From Altererythrobacter lutimaris (GTDB taxonomy: Bacteria > Pseudomonadota > Alphaproteobacteria > Sphingomonadales > Sphingomonadaceae), in contig NZ_JABWTA010000001.1 in NCBI RefSeq assembly GCF_013371495.1, positions 558,001 through 622,000 on the forward strand: a stretch of DNA of 64,000 nt, in the 5' to 3' direction. Below, in pieces: positions 8,972 to 17,327 of this stretch. The position numbers and the translations under genes were made by a program. The notes under the pieces are model-generated. The model was not told the origin of the DNA. It did not search any database and was given only the letters and a program-made list of their open reading frames with translations. Position 1 is the first letter of the stretch; the number at the start of each line of letters is the position of its first letter.

Positions 8972-9502
8972 ATGACGGACACGCCCGTCGCTTCACCTCA
9001 GATCGAGCTCGCCGCCGTTACTGGCGCGCATGGGGTGGCGGGCGAGGTCCGTTTAAAGCTGCTGGGTGAGGGCCTTGATGCCCTCAAGGCCCATAAGAGC
9101 TTTCATGCCAATGTGCCTGATGGCGAGCTGGTCCTCTCCAAGATCCGCAGCGACAATAAGGGCGGCGCGATCGCCCGCTTCAATGGCGTCAATGGCCGCA
9201 ATGCGGCTGAAAAGCTGCGCGGCACTGTGCTCAGTGTCGCACGCGAGGCTCTGCCTGCTCTGGACGATGACGAGTATTACCACGCCGACCTTATCGGGCT
9301 GACTGTGGTGACAGATAACGGCGAAACCGTTGGGCGCAGTATCGCTGTCCAGAATTTCGGGGCGACCGACATTATCGAGATCGCAAAGTCACCCGTGCCC
9401 GAAAAAGGCATGAAGAGTTTCATGGTCCCGATGACAAAAGCAGCCGTGCTCGAATGGGATACGGAAAAGCTTGTGATCGCCGCCGATTTCGTGGACGAGT
9501 AG
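8972..9502 (+). CDS. rimM: 16S rRNA processing protein RimM
   Basis: Ribosome-maturation factor that assists assembly of the 30S head. 176 residues. The N-terminal RimM domain begins at IELAAVTGAHGVAGEVRLK, and the PRC-barrel domain starts around residue 95 with EYYHADLIGLTVV and ends with MKSFMVPMTKAAV. The order rpsP-rimM-...-trmD-rplS is the conserved bacterial arrangement, here broken by three extra genes between rimM and trmD. No anomalies seen. Confidence 0.96.
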   Translation: MTDTPVASPQIELAAVTGAHGVAGEVRLKLLGEGLDALKAHKSFHANVPDGELVLSKIRSDNKGGAIARFNGVNGRNAAEKLRGTVLSVAREALPALDDDEYYHADLIGLTVVTDNGETVGRSIAVQNFGATDIIEIAKSPVPEKGMKSFMVPMTKAAVLEWDTEKLVIAADFVDE

Positions 9503-9506
9503 TCAT

Positions 9507-9845
9507 ATGATTGCGATCTTTGGACTTCTCGTCATGGCTGCGCTTGTCGCAGTGATTTCCACCGGCACAGCCTATGCGCTCGACAATGTGAAGCGCGACT
9601 GGAGCGCTAAGAAACGCGCGGTGGTTTCAGCCATTTGTGGAGGGTTTTTCCCCGCGCTCCTGCCGCTATTTTCCGTCCTGACCACAGACAATTCCGATAT
9701 TCCCACCGCCATTCCGATCGTTGCAATTGCGGTGATGGCAGTAACCTTTGGCGGTCTTATCGGCTTTCCCTCGGCATTCCTTATTGCGAACAAGCTGGAA
9801 AAGAAGCGCGGCGGGCCTCCTGCTGATCCGGATACATTCGGGTGA
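9507..9845 (+). CDS. Small membrane protein of unknown function
   Basis: A 112-residue protein with three hydrophobic segments: residues 3-25, about 38-60 (containing CGGFFPALLPLF) and about 70-95 (containing AVMAVTFGGLIGFPSAFLIA), then the basic/Pro-rich tail NKLEKKRGGPPADPDTFG. I do not recognise a family. It starts four bases after the rimM stop and overlaps the nitrilase-family gene by GTGA, so it is co-translated with both. The position suggests a lineage-specific insertion into the rimM-trmD interval. Confidence 0.7.
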   Translation: MIAIFGLLVMAALVAVISTGTAYALDNVKRDWSAKKRAVVSAICGGFFPALLPLFSVLTTDNSDIPTAIPIVAIAVMAVTFGGLIGFPSAFLIANKLEKKRGGPPADPDTFG

Positions 9846-10795
9846 CGTCCCTTAACGTCGCGATCTGTCAGGCGGCGCCCGTGCCGCTGGACTTTGCGGG
9901 CGGTATCGCGAAAGCGTCGCGGCTGGCGCGTGAGGCGATTGATGGCGGCGCTCAGCTGGTCGCGTTCGGCGAAACATTCCTCGGCGGTTATCCGCTGTGG
10001 CTCGATGAAGCGCCCGGTGCGGCTCTGTGGGATCATCCCGGCACGCGCGCGCTCCATGCGATCATGCTCGATCAGGCGGTGGTGCCAGGTGACGAGCGGC
10101 TGTTGCCCTTGCAAGAGCTGTGCGACGAAACAGGCGCTGTGATTTCGATTGGCGCGCACGAGCGGGTGCGCCAGAGCCTCTACAACAACCAATTGCTGTT
10201 TCGCCCGGGCGAGGCGCCTCTCGATCACCGCAAGCTCGTGCCAACGCATGGCGAGCGGTTGATCTGGATGCGCGGCGATGGCTCGACGTTAGGCGCGCAT
10301 CAGGCTGAGTGGGGCAATGTCGGCAATCTAATCTGCTGGGAACACTGGATGCCGCTGGCGCGCGCTGCAATGCACAATCTCGGCGAGAGCGTGCATGTCG
10401 CCGCATGGCCGACCGTGCGCGAGCAATATGCGATCGCGAGCCGTCACTATGCGATGGAGGGACGCTGCTTTGTCCTCGCCGCAGGGCTGGTGCAGAAGAA
10501 AGACGATTTGTTTGACGGGTTAGAGCGCGTTGGCGGAGATGCGGATGCGCTAGCGCTGTTCAACGCGATTGAAGGCGATGTTCTAAACCGTGGCGGGTCA
10601 TCCGTCGCGGCACCTGATGCGCGCATAGTTGCACAAGCGGGCGAGGACGAGGAGACTTTGTTCGCGGAACTGGACCTGGACGAGATCGGGCAGGGGCTGG
10701 CAAGCCTCGACACAGATGGCCATTATTCCCGACCTGACGTGTTTGAACTGAGCGTTGATACGAAGGCGAAGGTTGGGGTTAGCTGGGATGAGTGA
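9842..10795 (+). CDS. Nitrilase superfamily carbon-nitrogen hydrolase
   Basis: 317 residues with the complete Glu-Lys-Cys triad: E44 in AFGETFLGGYP, K131 in HRKLVPTHGERL and C165 in NLICWEHWMPLAR. The EHWMPLAR context after the cysteine is characteristic of true nitrilase/cyanide-hydratase branch enzymes (R-CN to acid plus ammonia) rather than amidases, but the substrate cannot be read from sequence. GTG start overlaps the previous stop as GTGA. It lies inside the rimM-trmD operon, an unusual place for a catabolic enzyme, and its end overlaps the next small gene by eight bases. Confidence 0.9.
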   Translation: MTSLNVAICQAAPVPLDFAGGIAKASRLAREAIDGGAQLVAFGETFLGGYPLWLDEAPGAALWDHPGTRALHAIMLDQAVVPGDERLLPLQELCDETGAVISIGAHERVRQSLYNNQLLFRPGEAPLDHRKLVPTHGERLIWMRGDGSTLGAHQAEWGNVGNLICWEHWMPLARAAMHNLGESVHVAAWPTVREQYAIASRHYAMEGRCFVLAAGLVQKKDDLFDGLERVGGDADALALFNAIEGDVLNRGGSSVAAPDARIVAQAGEDEETLFAELDLDEIGQGLASLDTDGHYSRPDVFELSVDTKAKVGVSWDE

Positions 10796-11006
10796 CGATT
10801 CCCACGTTTCAGAGCCGCCGACAAATGAGTTTGGCTGCTACGATTGTGAAATCATTGCTGGCGAAAGCTACGTGATGGACGACTTTATGGGTCTCATGTC
10901 ACTGGTCTTTTTGGGTGTTCTCGCAATCATTACCCTATTCTTCTTTCGTGATCGATTTTTGCCAGCCATTCGGCGTCGGCTGGATGCCGAAGACAAGAGC
11001 GAATGA
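10788..11006 (+). CDS. Small single-pass membrane protein
   Basis: A 72-residue protein. The N-terminal 35 residues are acidic with two cysteines close together (GCYDCE), then one transmembrane segment near residues 37-55 ([17 protein letters not shown]), then a basic/acidic cytosolic-type tail ([19 protein letters not shown]). ATG at 10788 overlaps the nitrilase stop by eight bases, and its own stop overlaps trmD by four, so it is a coupled operon member. A longer upstream start is possible but would lie inside the nitrilase gene. The CYDC pair might bind metal or form a disulfide. Function unknown. Confidence 0.65.
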   Translation: MSDDSHVSEPPTNEFGCYDCEIIAGESYVMDDFMGLMSLVFLGVLAIITLFFFRDRFLPAIRRRLDAEDKSE

Positions 11007-11851
11007 CTTTCGCCGCCACCATCCTCACGCTTTACCCGGAGATGTTCCCCGGGCCGCTCGGTACCTCGCTTGCTGGCAAGGCGTTGGAGCGCGGGGACTG
11101 GTCTTGTGCGACCGTTAACCCGCGCGACTTCGCCACCGACAAGCATCGCTCGGTTGATAATACGCCTGCGGGCGGCGGCGCGGGGATGGTGCTTAAGGCG
11201 GATGTTATGGCGGCGGCTTTGGATAGTGTGACGAATAAGCCCTCCCACCTTCAGGGGGGAGGGTTGGGAGGGGGGCAAGCGCCAAGCGACCGTGAGCAAA
11301 AACTGCCCCGCCCCCAAACCCCCTCCCCTGAAGGGGTGGGGGCTTCTGTTCCCATCCTTGCCATGACCCCGCGCGGGAAACCCATCACTCAAGAGCGCAT
11401 CCGTAACATCGCAAATGGCCCCGGTGTGACCATCATTTGCGGCCGGTTCGAGGGCTTTGACGAGCGTCTGTTCGAAGCCCGGCCTGAAATCGAGCAAGTC
11501 TCTCTTGCAGACATCGTCCTTTCTGGCGGCGAGACGGCGGCAATTGCCATACTTGACGCTTGCATTCGGCTGCTTCCCGGCGTAATGGGCGCGGCTTCAA
11601 GCGGACATGAGGAATCCTTCGAAGACGGATTGCTCGAATATCCGCAATATACCCGACCTCAAACATGGGAAGGGCGCACGATCCCTGAAGTGCTGCGATC
11701 GGGGGATCATGCGAAGATTGCCGCTTGGCGCAAAGCCATGTCGGAAGAGATCACTCGGTTACGCAGGCCGGACTTATGGGAACGCTATAGTGGCGATCCG
11801 GTCCGTTCTGCCTCTGGCGCGCAGCGAAAGAACAAGGATACGGACCAGTGA
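11003..11851 (+). CDS. trmD: tRNA (guanine-N1)-methyltransferase with in-frame repeat insertion
   Basis: Methylates G37 of tRNAs reading CNN codons using SAM, preventing +1 frameshifts. An essential trefoil-knot enzyme. The N-terminus ([20 protein letters not shown]) and [16 protein letters not shown] are standard, as are [11 protein letters not shown] and [23 protein letters not shown] of the SAM-binding knot. Between AAALDSV (about residue 78) and LAMTPRGKP (about residue 117) lies an extra Gly/Pro/Gln-rich stretch of roughly 35 residues encoded by an inverted-repeat element. At 282 residues it is longer than typical alphaproteobacterial TrmD (about 235-250). The frame stays open and downstream catalytic motifs are intact, so the gene is probably functional. 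Confidence 0.95.
   Translation: MTFAATILTLYPEMFPGPLGTSLAGKALERGDWSCATVNPRDFATDKHRSVDNTPAGGGAGMVLKADVMAAALDSVTNKPSHLQGGGLGGGQAPSDREQKLPRPQTPSPEGVGASVPILAMTPRGKPITQERIRNIANGPGVTIICGRFEGFDERLFEARPEIEQVSLADIVLSGGETAAIAILDACIRLLPGVMGAASSGHEESFEDGLLEYPQYTRPQTWEGRTIPEVLRSGDHAKIAAWRKAMSEEITRLRRPDLWERYSGDPVRSASGAQRKNKDTDQ
11237..11345. repeat. Inverted-repeat element inserted in frame within trmD
   Basis: Two imperfect inverted arms of about 40 bases. The left arm, near 11237-11278, starts AAGCCCTCCCACCTTCAGG. The right arm, near 11304-11345, ends CTGAAGGGGTGGGGGCTT. The reverse complement of the right arm matches the left arm with scattered mismatches. About 25 bases separate them (GCGCCAAGCGACCGTGAGC region). 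The arms are C- or G-run rich, unlike surrounding trmD codons. It looks like a palindromic mobile repeat of the kind normally found between genes, here carried as coding sequence, analogous in principle to Rickettsia palindromic elements. No other copy was seen in this window. Confidence 0.8.
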
Positions 11852-12216
11852 ACCTGATCCAGCAAATCGAAGCCGAAGAAATCGGCAAGGTTGAAAAAGA
11901 GATTCCCGAGTTTCGGGCTGGCGACACTGTGCGCGTCGGCGTGAAGGTTAAGGAAGGCAACCGTGAGCGTGTTCAGAACTTTGAAGGCGTGTGCATCGCC
12001 CGTTCGAACCGCGGCATGGGCTCCAACTTCACCGTACGCAAAATGAGCTTTGGCGAAGGCGTGGAGCGTGTGTTCCCGCTCTACTCGCCGATCGTAGACA
12101 GCATCACTGTGGTTCGCCGCGGTGTCGTGCGTCGTGCGAAGCTCTACTATCTGCGTGGTCGCACCGGTAAGCGTGCGCGTATCGCGGAACGCCGTGAGAA
12201 TGCGCCCAAGGCGTAA
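11848..12216 (+). CDS. rplS: 50S ribosomal protein bL19
   Basis: bL19 lies at the 30S-50S interface. 122 residues, matching the family: [12 protein letters not shown] start, [78 protein letters not shown] start overlaps the trmD stop as GTGA. It is the last gene of the ffh-rplS operon and is followed 24 bases later by a strong terminator. Confidence 0.97.
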   Translation: MNLIQQIEAEEIGKVEKEIPEFRAGDTVRVGVKVKEGNRERVQNFEGVCIARSNRGMGSNFTVRKMSFGEGVERVFPLYSPIVDSITVVRRGVVRRAKLYYLRGRTGKRARIAERRENAPKA

Positions 12217-12240
12217 GTCTCTCAGCATCGAGATAGAGAA

Positions 12241-12268
12241 GGGCGGTCCATAACGGGCCGCCCTTTTT
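12241..12268 (+). terminator. Rho-independent terminator after rplS
   Basis: Stem GGGCGGTCC / GGGCCGCCC with a short ATAAC loop, immediately followed by TTTTT. It ends the long ffh-rpsP-rimM-trmD-rplS transcript. Confidence 0.9.
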
Positions 12269-12373
12269 CGTTGCGAGTCCCATTTTGTGACTAGCCAATC
12301 GTGTTTCAGGATTGTCATCTCTGGAACGTGCGCTCCTGTGGTAAGAGCTTCGCTGGGAGGCTTGTGAAGGTCC

Positions 12374-12754
12374 ATGCGCGCTTTATTGATCTGTCTGGCA
12401 ATGATGCTTGCCGCGGGATGCGCAGAGCAGCCGGACGGTTTCGCGCCGGAACACCAGGACCTCCTCATCGAGTTCCCCACGCTCAATCAGGAAGTCGGCA
12501 CGAATGCACAAGGCGTCACCGTCTTTCGCCTCTCCGGTACGATCTCGAATATCAGCGAGGGGTCTGCGGATCTGCCGGAATTGCGCGTGGTGGCGCGCGA
12601 CCGCAAAGATGGTCTGATATTCGCGAAGAACATCGCTTTGGCGAAACCCGCGCTGAAGGCGGGTGAAACGCTTCAGGTCGAGCAAGCGATTGTAGTCCCT
12701 GACGACGCGAGAATCTTCGATATCGGCTGGGCGGGCGGAGACGCGTCGAGTTAG
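12374..12754 (+). CDS. Putative lipoprotein with FxLYD/DUF3426-like domain
   Basis: 126 residues. A short signal peptide ends in lipobox LAAGC, with lipidated Cys at residue 16, so it should be membrane-anchored facing the periplasm. The rest is one small beta-rich domain: VFRLSGTISNISEG, then LPELRVVARDRKDGLIF, then LKAGETLQVEQAIVVPDDA. This pattern of a transport-like G-x-I-x-N-x-S strand followed by an LKxGE segment resembles FxLYD/DUF3426 beta-sandwich domains. Specific function unknown. It lies alone between the rplS terminator and the DPP-IV-like peptidase. Confidence 0.72.
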   Translation: MRALLICLAMMLAAGCAEQPDGFAPEHQDLLIEFPTLNQEVGTNAQGVTVFRLSGTISNISEGSADLPELRVVARDRKDGLIFAKNIALAKPALKAGETLQVEQAIVVPDDARIFDIGWAGGDASS

Positions 12755-12879
12755 GGCGCGCGAGCTATTAAACCGCTGTTCCGACTGTCGCAATCGCAAT
12801 TCACCTTGTGGGTTTTGCATTCCGCATCGCTTTTCGGCATGGCTTCCTGAAATCAAATTCAGAGAGGTCCACCCTTGCA

Positions 12880-15105
12880 ATGCGCCTATTCCTTGCCGCC
12901 GCTGTTTCGCTTGTGTTTGCCGGTTCAGCGATCGCGGAAGACGACACTATGAGCCCGCAATCGGAACTTACTTTCGAGCGCGTTTTTGCCTCGCCTAGCC
13001 TGAACGGTTCAAGCCCGCGTGAAGCCAAGCTCTCGCCGGACGGGCGCTATCTCACACTGCTCCGCAACCGCGAGGATGACAGCACGCGCTATGACCTGTG
13101 GGGGTTTGATCGCGAGAGCGGCGAGTGGACCATGCTGGTGGACAGCGAGAAACTGGGCACAGGACGCGCGCTGTCGGAAGATGAGTTAATGCAGCGCGAG
13201 CGGGCGCGTGTCGGCAATCTCAAAGGCATCATCAGTTACCAATGGGCGAGCAATGGCAAATCGGTACTCGTGCCGCTCGATGGCGATCTGTACCTCGCAG
13301 GTCTTGATGGCAGTGTAACGCAGTTGACGGATACCGAGGAAAGCGAACTCAACCCTAAGCTCAGTCCGCGCGGTGGCTATGTCTCTTTCGTCCGCGACCG
13401 TCAGCTCTGGGTCGGCAAGGTCGGCGAGAATGCAGCACCGATAACCCCGAAGGAAGGGCCGGATATTCGCTGGGGCGAAGCAGAGTTTGTGGCGCAAGAA
13501 GAGATGGCGCGGCTCACCGGCTTCTGGTGGGAGGGCAATGACACACGCATCGCGGTCCAGCGCACCGATGAAGCGCCTGTCGCGGTCGTCAATCGGGCTG
13601 CGATTGGTGCAACCGGAACGCAGGTGTTTTCGCAGAAATATCCGTTTGCAGGCAGCGACAATGCGATTGTTGAGCTCTTCATCATGGACCCCGACGGTCA
13701 GAACCGCGTGAAGGTCGATCTGGGTGAAGAGACCGATATCTATCTTGCTCGCGTCGATTGGGGACCAGACGACTATCTCTACGTACAGCGCCAAAACCGT
13801 GAGCAAACCGTGCTCGACATGCTGCGCGTCGATCCAAACACCGGCGAAAACGAGATCTGGTTCACGGAAGAAGCCGCGCGCGAGGATTTCTGGATTAATC
13901 TCGATGACCACTATCGTTTCCTCGATGATGGATCGCTGATCTGGTGGAGCGAGCGGGATGGCTTCGGGCATCTGTATCGTTTTGCTGACGGTGCATGGAC
14001 GCAGCTCACCAAAGGCGAATGGGTCGTTACGGGGCTTGTCGGCATCGATCAGCAACGCGGGCGGCTCTATTTCGAAGGCAATGCTGACGGCGTACTGGAG
14101 CGCCATGTTTATGCGCTTGATCTCGACAAACCTGGTGAATGGACGAGGCTGACGGAAGCCAGCTTCGTCAACTCCGCAAGCATGGACAAGAAGGGTCAGA
14201 CGCTCTTGGTCAGTCGTTCGGCATCGAACCAACCGCCGCAGACATATCTTGCCGACACTGAGGGGCAGCGAATTGCTTGGGTTGAAGAGAATGCGCTGGA
14301 TGCAGACCATCCTTACGCGCCGTTCCTTGCAAGCCATGTCACGCCGGAATTCGGCACGGTCGAGGCGGAAGACGGCACGCCGCTCCACTACATGATGCTC
14401 AAGCCGGACATGGAACCGGGCAAGAAGTATCCGGTATTCTTCCAGCATTATGGTGGACCGGGACCACAACTGGTTGATAGAGCTTGGGATGGCGCGCTTG
14501 CTCAGGCAATCGTCGACAAGGGCTATATCTGGTTCGTGCTCGACAATCGTGGATCGAACAATCGCGGGGTCGATTTCGAGCAGCCAATCTACCGCGCAAT
14601 GGGTGGAGTCGAAGTGCGCGATCAGGCCAAGGGTACCGAGTTCCTGAAGACGCTCGATTTCGTCCATCCTGACAAGATCGCGATCTATGGCTGGTCCTAT
14701 GGCGGCTATATGACGCTGAAGCGCTTGCAAGCCGAACCGGGTGTCTACGCCGCGGGTATCTCAGGTGCACCTGTGACCAAATGGGAGCTGTACGACACGC
14801 ACTATACCGAGCGCTATATGGGCGATCCACGCACGGTGCCTGAAGCCTATACGACCGCTAATGCGATGCAGGATGCCACCAAGATGAGCGATCCGCTGCT
14901 GTTGGTCCACGGTATGGCCGACGACAATGTCGTGTTCGAACATTCCTCAGAGCTGATTGCGGCCTTGCAGGAAGGCAATGTGCCGTTCGAGATGATGCTC
15001 TATCCCGGCTATACCCACCGCGTTGCCGGCGAGAATATCAGCCCGCATTTGTGGAACACCTATTTCAACTTTCTCGAGCGTCATGGTGTGACGCCGCCGG
15101 AATAG
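12880..15105 (+). CDS. S9 family (DPP-IV-like) peptidase, exported
   Basis: Serine exopeptidase predicted to remove N-terminal dipeptides in the periplasm. 741 residues from ATG 12880, which is preceded by AGAGAGG and starts a good signal peptide (MRLFLAAAVSLVFAGSAIA). The frame stays open upstream but adds a non-signal-like extension. Residues about 90-470 form the DPP-IV N-terminal beta-propeller. The C-terminal alpha/beta-hydrolase has the nucleophile S606 in GWSYGGYM, D682 in MADDNVVF and H713 in GYTHRV, giving the full triad. A terminator follows. Large S9 peptidases are common in protein-scavenging marine bacteria. Confidence 0.93.
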   Translation: MRLFLAAAVSLVFAGSAIAEDDTMSPQSELTFERVFASPSLNGSSPREAKLSPDGRYLTLLRNREDDSTRYDLWGFDRESGEWTMLVDSEKLGTGRALSEDELMQRERARVGNLKGIISYQWASNGKSVLVPLDGDLYLAGLDGSVTQLTDTEESELNPKLSPRGGYVSFVRDRQLWVGKVGENAAPITPKEGPDIRWGEAEFVAQEEMARLTGFWWEGNDTRIAVQRTDEAPVAVVNRAAIGATGTQVFSQKYPFAGSDNAIVELFIMDPDGQNRVKVDLGEETDIYLARVDWGPDDYLYVQRQNREQTVLDMLRVDPNTGENEIWFTEEAAREDFWINLDDHYRFLDDGSLIWWSERDGFGHLYRFADGAWTQLTKGEWVVTGLVGIDQQRGRLYFEGNADGVLERHVYALDLDKPGEWTRLTEASFVNSASMDKKGQTLLVSRSASNQPPQTYLADTEGQRIAWVEENALDADHPYAPFLASHVTPEFGTVEAEDGTPLHYMMLKPDMEPGKKYPVFFQHYGGPGPQLVDRAWDGALAQAIVDKGYIWFVLDNRGSNNRGVDFEQPIYRAMGGVEVRDQAKGTEFLKTLDFVHPDKIAIYGWSYGGYMTLKRLQAEPGVYAAGISGAPVTKWELYDTHYTERYMGDPRTVPEAYTTANAMQDATKMSDPLLLVHGMADDNVVFEHSSELIAALQEGNVPFEMMLYPGYTHRVAGENISPHLWNTYFNFLERHGVTPPE

Positions 15106-15131
15106 AGCCACTCATGGCTTAGAGATATCGA

Positions 15132-15166
15132 GGGCGGCTCACTCAGATCGAGGAGCCGCCCTTTCT
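15132..15166 (+). terminator. Terminator after the S9 peptidase gene
   Basis: Perfect 9-bp stem GGGCGGCTC / GAGCCGCCC around a 12-base loop, followed by TTTCTC. It lies 26 bases past the peptidase stop. The remaining 158 bases up to the next (minus-strand) gene show nothing recognisable. Confidence 0.8.
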
Positions 15167-15324
15167 CGTTGCCCAGTGCGTGGTACCGCGCTGCTTGTCT
15201 GTTATCCTTACCGCCGCCGGACCCGTTCAGCGACCCTGTATGAATGCGTTAGCCAGGTTTAGCATCCGCATAAGTTTTGCGGTTAGAGCGTTATTTACCA
15301 TGTTGAAGGGGACGGAGCCCGCGA

Positions 15325-16182
15325 TCAATCAAGCCATTGCAGGACAGCCTGCGCGACTTCATTCGGCGCTTCAACTTGGGGATAGTGCCCGACAGTAGGG
15401 AGCAGACTGTGCCGCGCATTGGGCAATACGTCTCGCCACTTTACGTATGCGTGTTCGCCTGACACCGGATCGAGCGCGCCATTGATCAGGCCAATACGTG
15501 ATTGCGATAAAACGAGGGCATTCTCCCACCGCTCTTTGTGTTGTCGCCGATCCGCGATGTAATGCAGCAGCTTGTGAAAGCGGCGATGGCCATTTTTCAC
15601 TGTGATGAAATGCCAAAAGGTGTCGAGTTCGGCTTCGCTCGGCTGTCTATCAGGGCCGAACACTTCGGAGAAGCTCTTGCCGAAACCTTTGCGGCTCAAC
15701 AGCTGGCTAACAACAAAGCCAAGCGGCGATGTACCGAGTTTCTGGATCAGGCGCGCGCGATGCTGGTCAGGAAAAATGCCGCCATTGAGAAAGATCATCT
15801 GTTCAAGGCCTTCAGCGCCCGAAGCCTCATTCTGCCTCGCAAGCAATTCCTGCCCAACGGACACGCCATAGTCATGAACCAGGGCGTCCCACTTCTCGAT
15901 GCCGAGCTCAGCAAGCAAGGCTTCGTGTAGGTCTGCTTGGCGGTGGATCGAATAACCGTCAGTCGGTTTGTCTGACAAACCAAAACCCAGCATGTCGCAT
16001 GCGATCAACGTGTGCTGCTCGCCTAGAGCCGCCCACACGGCGTTCCAGTCCCATGCGCATGTCGGAAATCCGTGAACCAGCAGCAGGGCCGGGCCAGTAC
16101 CGCCTGTCCAATATGCGATGCGGTGCCCTTCAAAGTCGAAATAGCTCGCAGCGGCTTCCCAAGCCCGAGGATCGTTGTGCAT
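15325..16182 (-). CDS. Alpha/beta hydrolase, haloalkane dehalogenase/epoxide hydrolase-like
   Basis: 285 residues. The oxyanion motif HGFP is at residues 37-40. The nucleophile elbow is VHDYGVS with Asp at residue 104, not Ser. An Asp nucleophile in an HDxG context is the mark of haloalkane dehalogenases and epoxide hydrolases, which form an ester intermediate. The C-terminal GHYPQVE supplies the catalytic His. A cap domain covers about residues 130-210. The substrate is not predictable. The gene is divergent from asd. Confidence 0.87.
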   Translation of the reverse strand: MHNDPRAWEAAASYFDFEGHRIAYWTGGTGPALLLVHGFPTCAWDWNAVWAALGEQHTLIACDMLGFGLSDKPTDGYSIHRQADLHEALLAELGIEKWDALVHDYGVSVGQELLARQNEASGAEGLEQMIFLNGGIFPDQHRARLIQKLGTSPLGFVVSQLLSRKGFGKSFSEVFGPDRQPSEAELDTFWHFITVKNGHRRFHKLLHYIADRRQHKERWENALVLSQSRIGLINGALDPVSGEHAYVKWRDVLPNARHSLLPTVGHYPQVEAPNEVAQAVLQWLD

Positions 16183-16270
16183 AGCTTTTCCTCCAAAGAA
16201 GTGCTTGCCATTCGCTTCGCTGCAGTGCAGCGCAGCCCGCGCATGAATTGAGCAGACTGGAGTCTATCGA

Positions 16271-17296
16271 GTGGGTTACCGTGTGGCAGTCGTCGGCGCG
16301 ACAGGCAATGTCGGCCGCGAAATGATGCAGATATTGGCAGAGCGCGAATTTCCTATCGAGGAAGTCGCCGCTGTTGCTTCGTCACGCTCAACGGGCAGCG
16401 AAGTCGAATTCGGCGACACGGGCAAGATGCTCAAATGCAAGAATATCGAGCATTTCGATTGGGCAGGGTGGGATATTGCTCTGTTTGCAGCGGGAAGCGG
16501 TCCTGCGAAGGAATACGCGCCTAAGGCGGCAGCAGCGGGCTGCGTCGTAATCGACAATTCCTCGCTTTACCGGATGGAGCCTGATGTGCCGCTGATCGTG
16601 CCGGAAGTGAACCCGGATGCGATTGACGAATACAAAAAGCGCAACATCATCGCGAACCCCAATTGCTCGACCGCTCAGCTCGTGGTGGCTTTAAAGCCAC
16701 TCCACGATGCAGCGACGATCAAGCGCGTGGTCGTCTCGACCTATCAGTCGGTTTCAGGCGCCGGCAAAGCGGGCATGGACGAGCTGTTTGAGCAGAGCCG
16801 CAACATCTTTGTCGGTGATCCAGTCGAGCCGGTGAAGTTCACCAAGCAGATCGCTTTCAACGTCATTCCGCATATCGACGTCTTCCTGGATGATGGTTCG
16901 ACCAAGGAAGAGTGGAAGATGATGGTCGAGACGAAGAAGATCCTCGACCCCAAGATCAAGCTGAACGCAACTTGCGTGCGGGTCCCGGTGTTTGTCGGCC
17001 ACTCCGAAGCGGTCAATATCGAGTTCGAGAATGAACTTTCAGCGGAACAAGCGCAAGAGATCCTGCGCGAGGCGCCGGGTATAATGCTTGTCGATAAGCG
17101 CGAGGATGGCGGCTATGTCACGCCCATCGAAAGTGCAGGCGACGGCGCGACGTATGTCAGCCGCGTGCGCGAAGACCCGACGGTCGAGAACGGCCTTGTG
17201 CTGTGGTGTGTCAGCGATAACCTTCGCAAAGGTGCAGCGCTCAATGCGGTGCAGATTGCAGAGCTGCTTGGACGGCGTCACTTGAAGAAGGGGTGA
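16271..17296 (+). CDS. asd: Aspartate-semialdehyde dehydrogenase
   Basis: Reduces aspartyl-4-phosphate to aspartate semialdehyde with NADPH, at the branch to lysine/DAP, methionine and threonine. 341 residues. Nucleotide-binding GATGNVGREMM lies at the N-terminus, the catalytic C132 in NPNCSTAQ, and CVRVPVFVGHSEAVN contains the substrate-binding and catalytic His region. Start is GTG at 16271, which fits the family N-terminus (GYRVAVVGATG). No downstream partner of the same pathway; the next gene is a DsbA-fold isomerase. Confidence 0.97.
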   Translation: MGYRVAVVGATGNVGREMMQILAEREFPIEEVAAVASSRSTGSEVEFGDTGKMLKCKNIEHFDWAGWDIALFAAGSGPAKEYAPKAAAAGCVVIDNSSLYRMEPDVPLIVPEVNPDAIDEYKKRNIIANPNCSTAQLVVALKPLHDAATIKRVVVSTYQSVSGAGKAGMDELFEQSRNIFVGDPVEPVKFTKQIAFNVIPHIDVFLDDGSTKEEWKMMVETKKILDPKIKLNATCVRVPVFVGHSEAVNIEFENELSAEQAQEILREAPGIMLVDKREDGGYVTPIESAGDGATYVSRVREDPTVENGLVLWCVSDNLRKGAALNAVQIAELLGRRHLKKG

Positions 17297-17327
17297 CGCG
17301 GCACAGTGAATGCGGCACACAGGTCGC

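Noticed and set aside
11003..11851. trmD as a pseudogene broken by a repeat
   Set aside because: The frame stays open through the insertion and all downstream knot motifs are intact; the gene is essential in most bacteria.
13186..14730. 514-residue ORF antisense to the S9 peptidase
   Set aside because: The peptidase has a full signal peptide and catalytic triad; the antisense frame shows nothing.
15106..15324. Plus-strand 72-codon ORF at 15180-15398
   Set aside because: It overlaps the 3' end of the minus-strand hydrolase, follows a terminator, and shows no start signal or domain.
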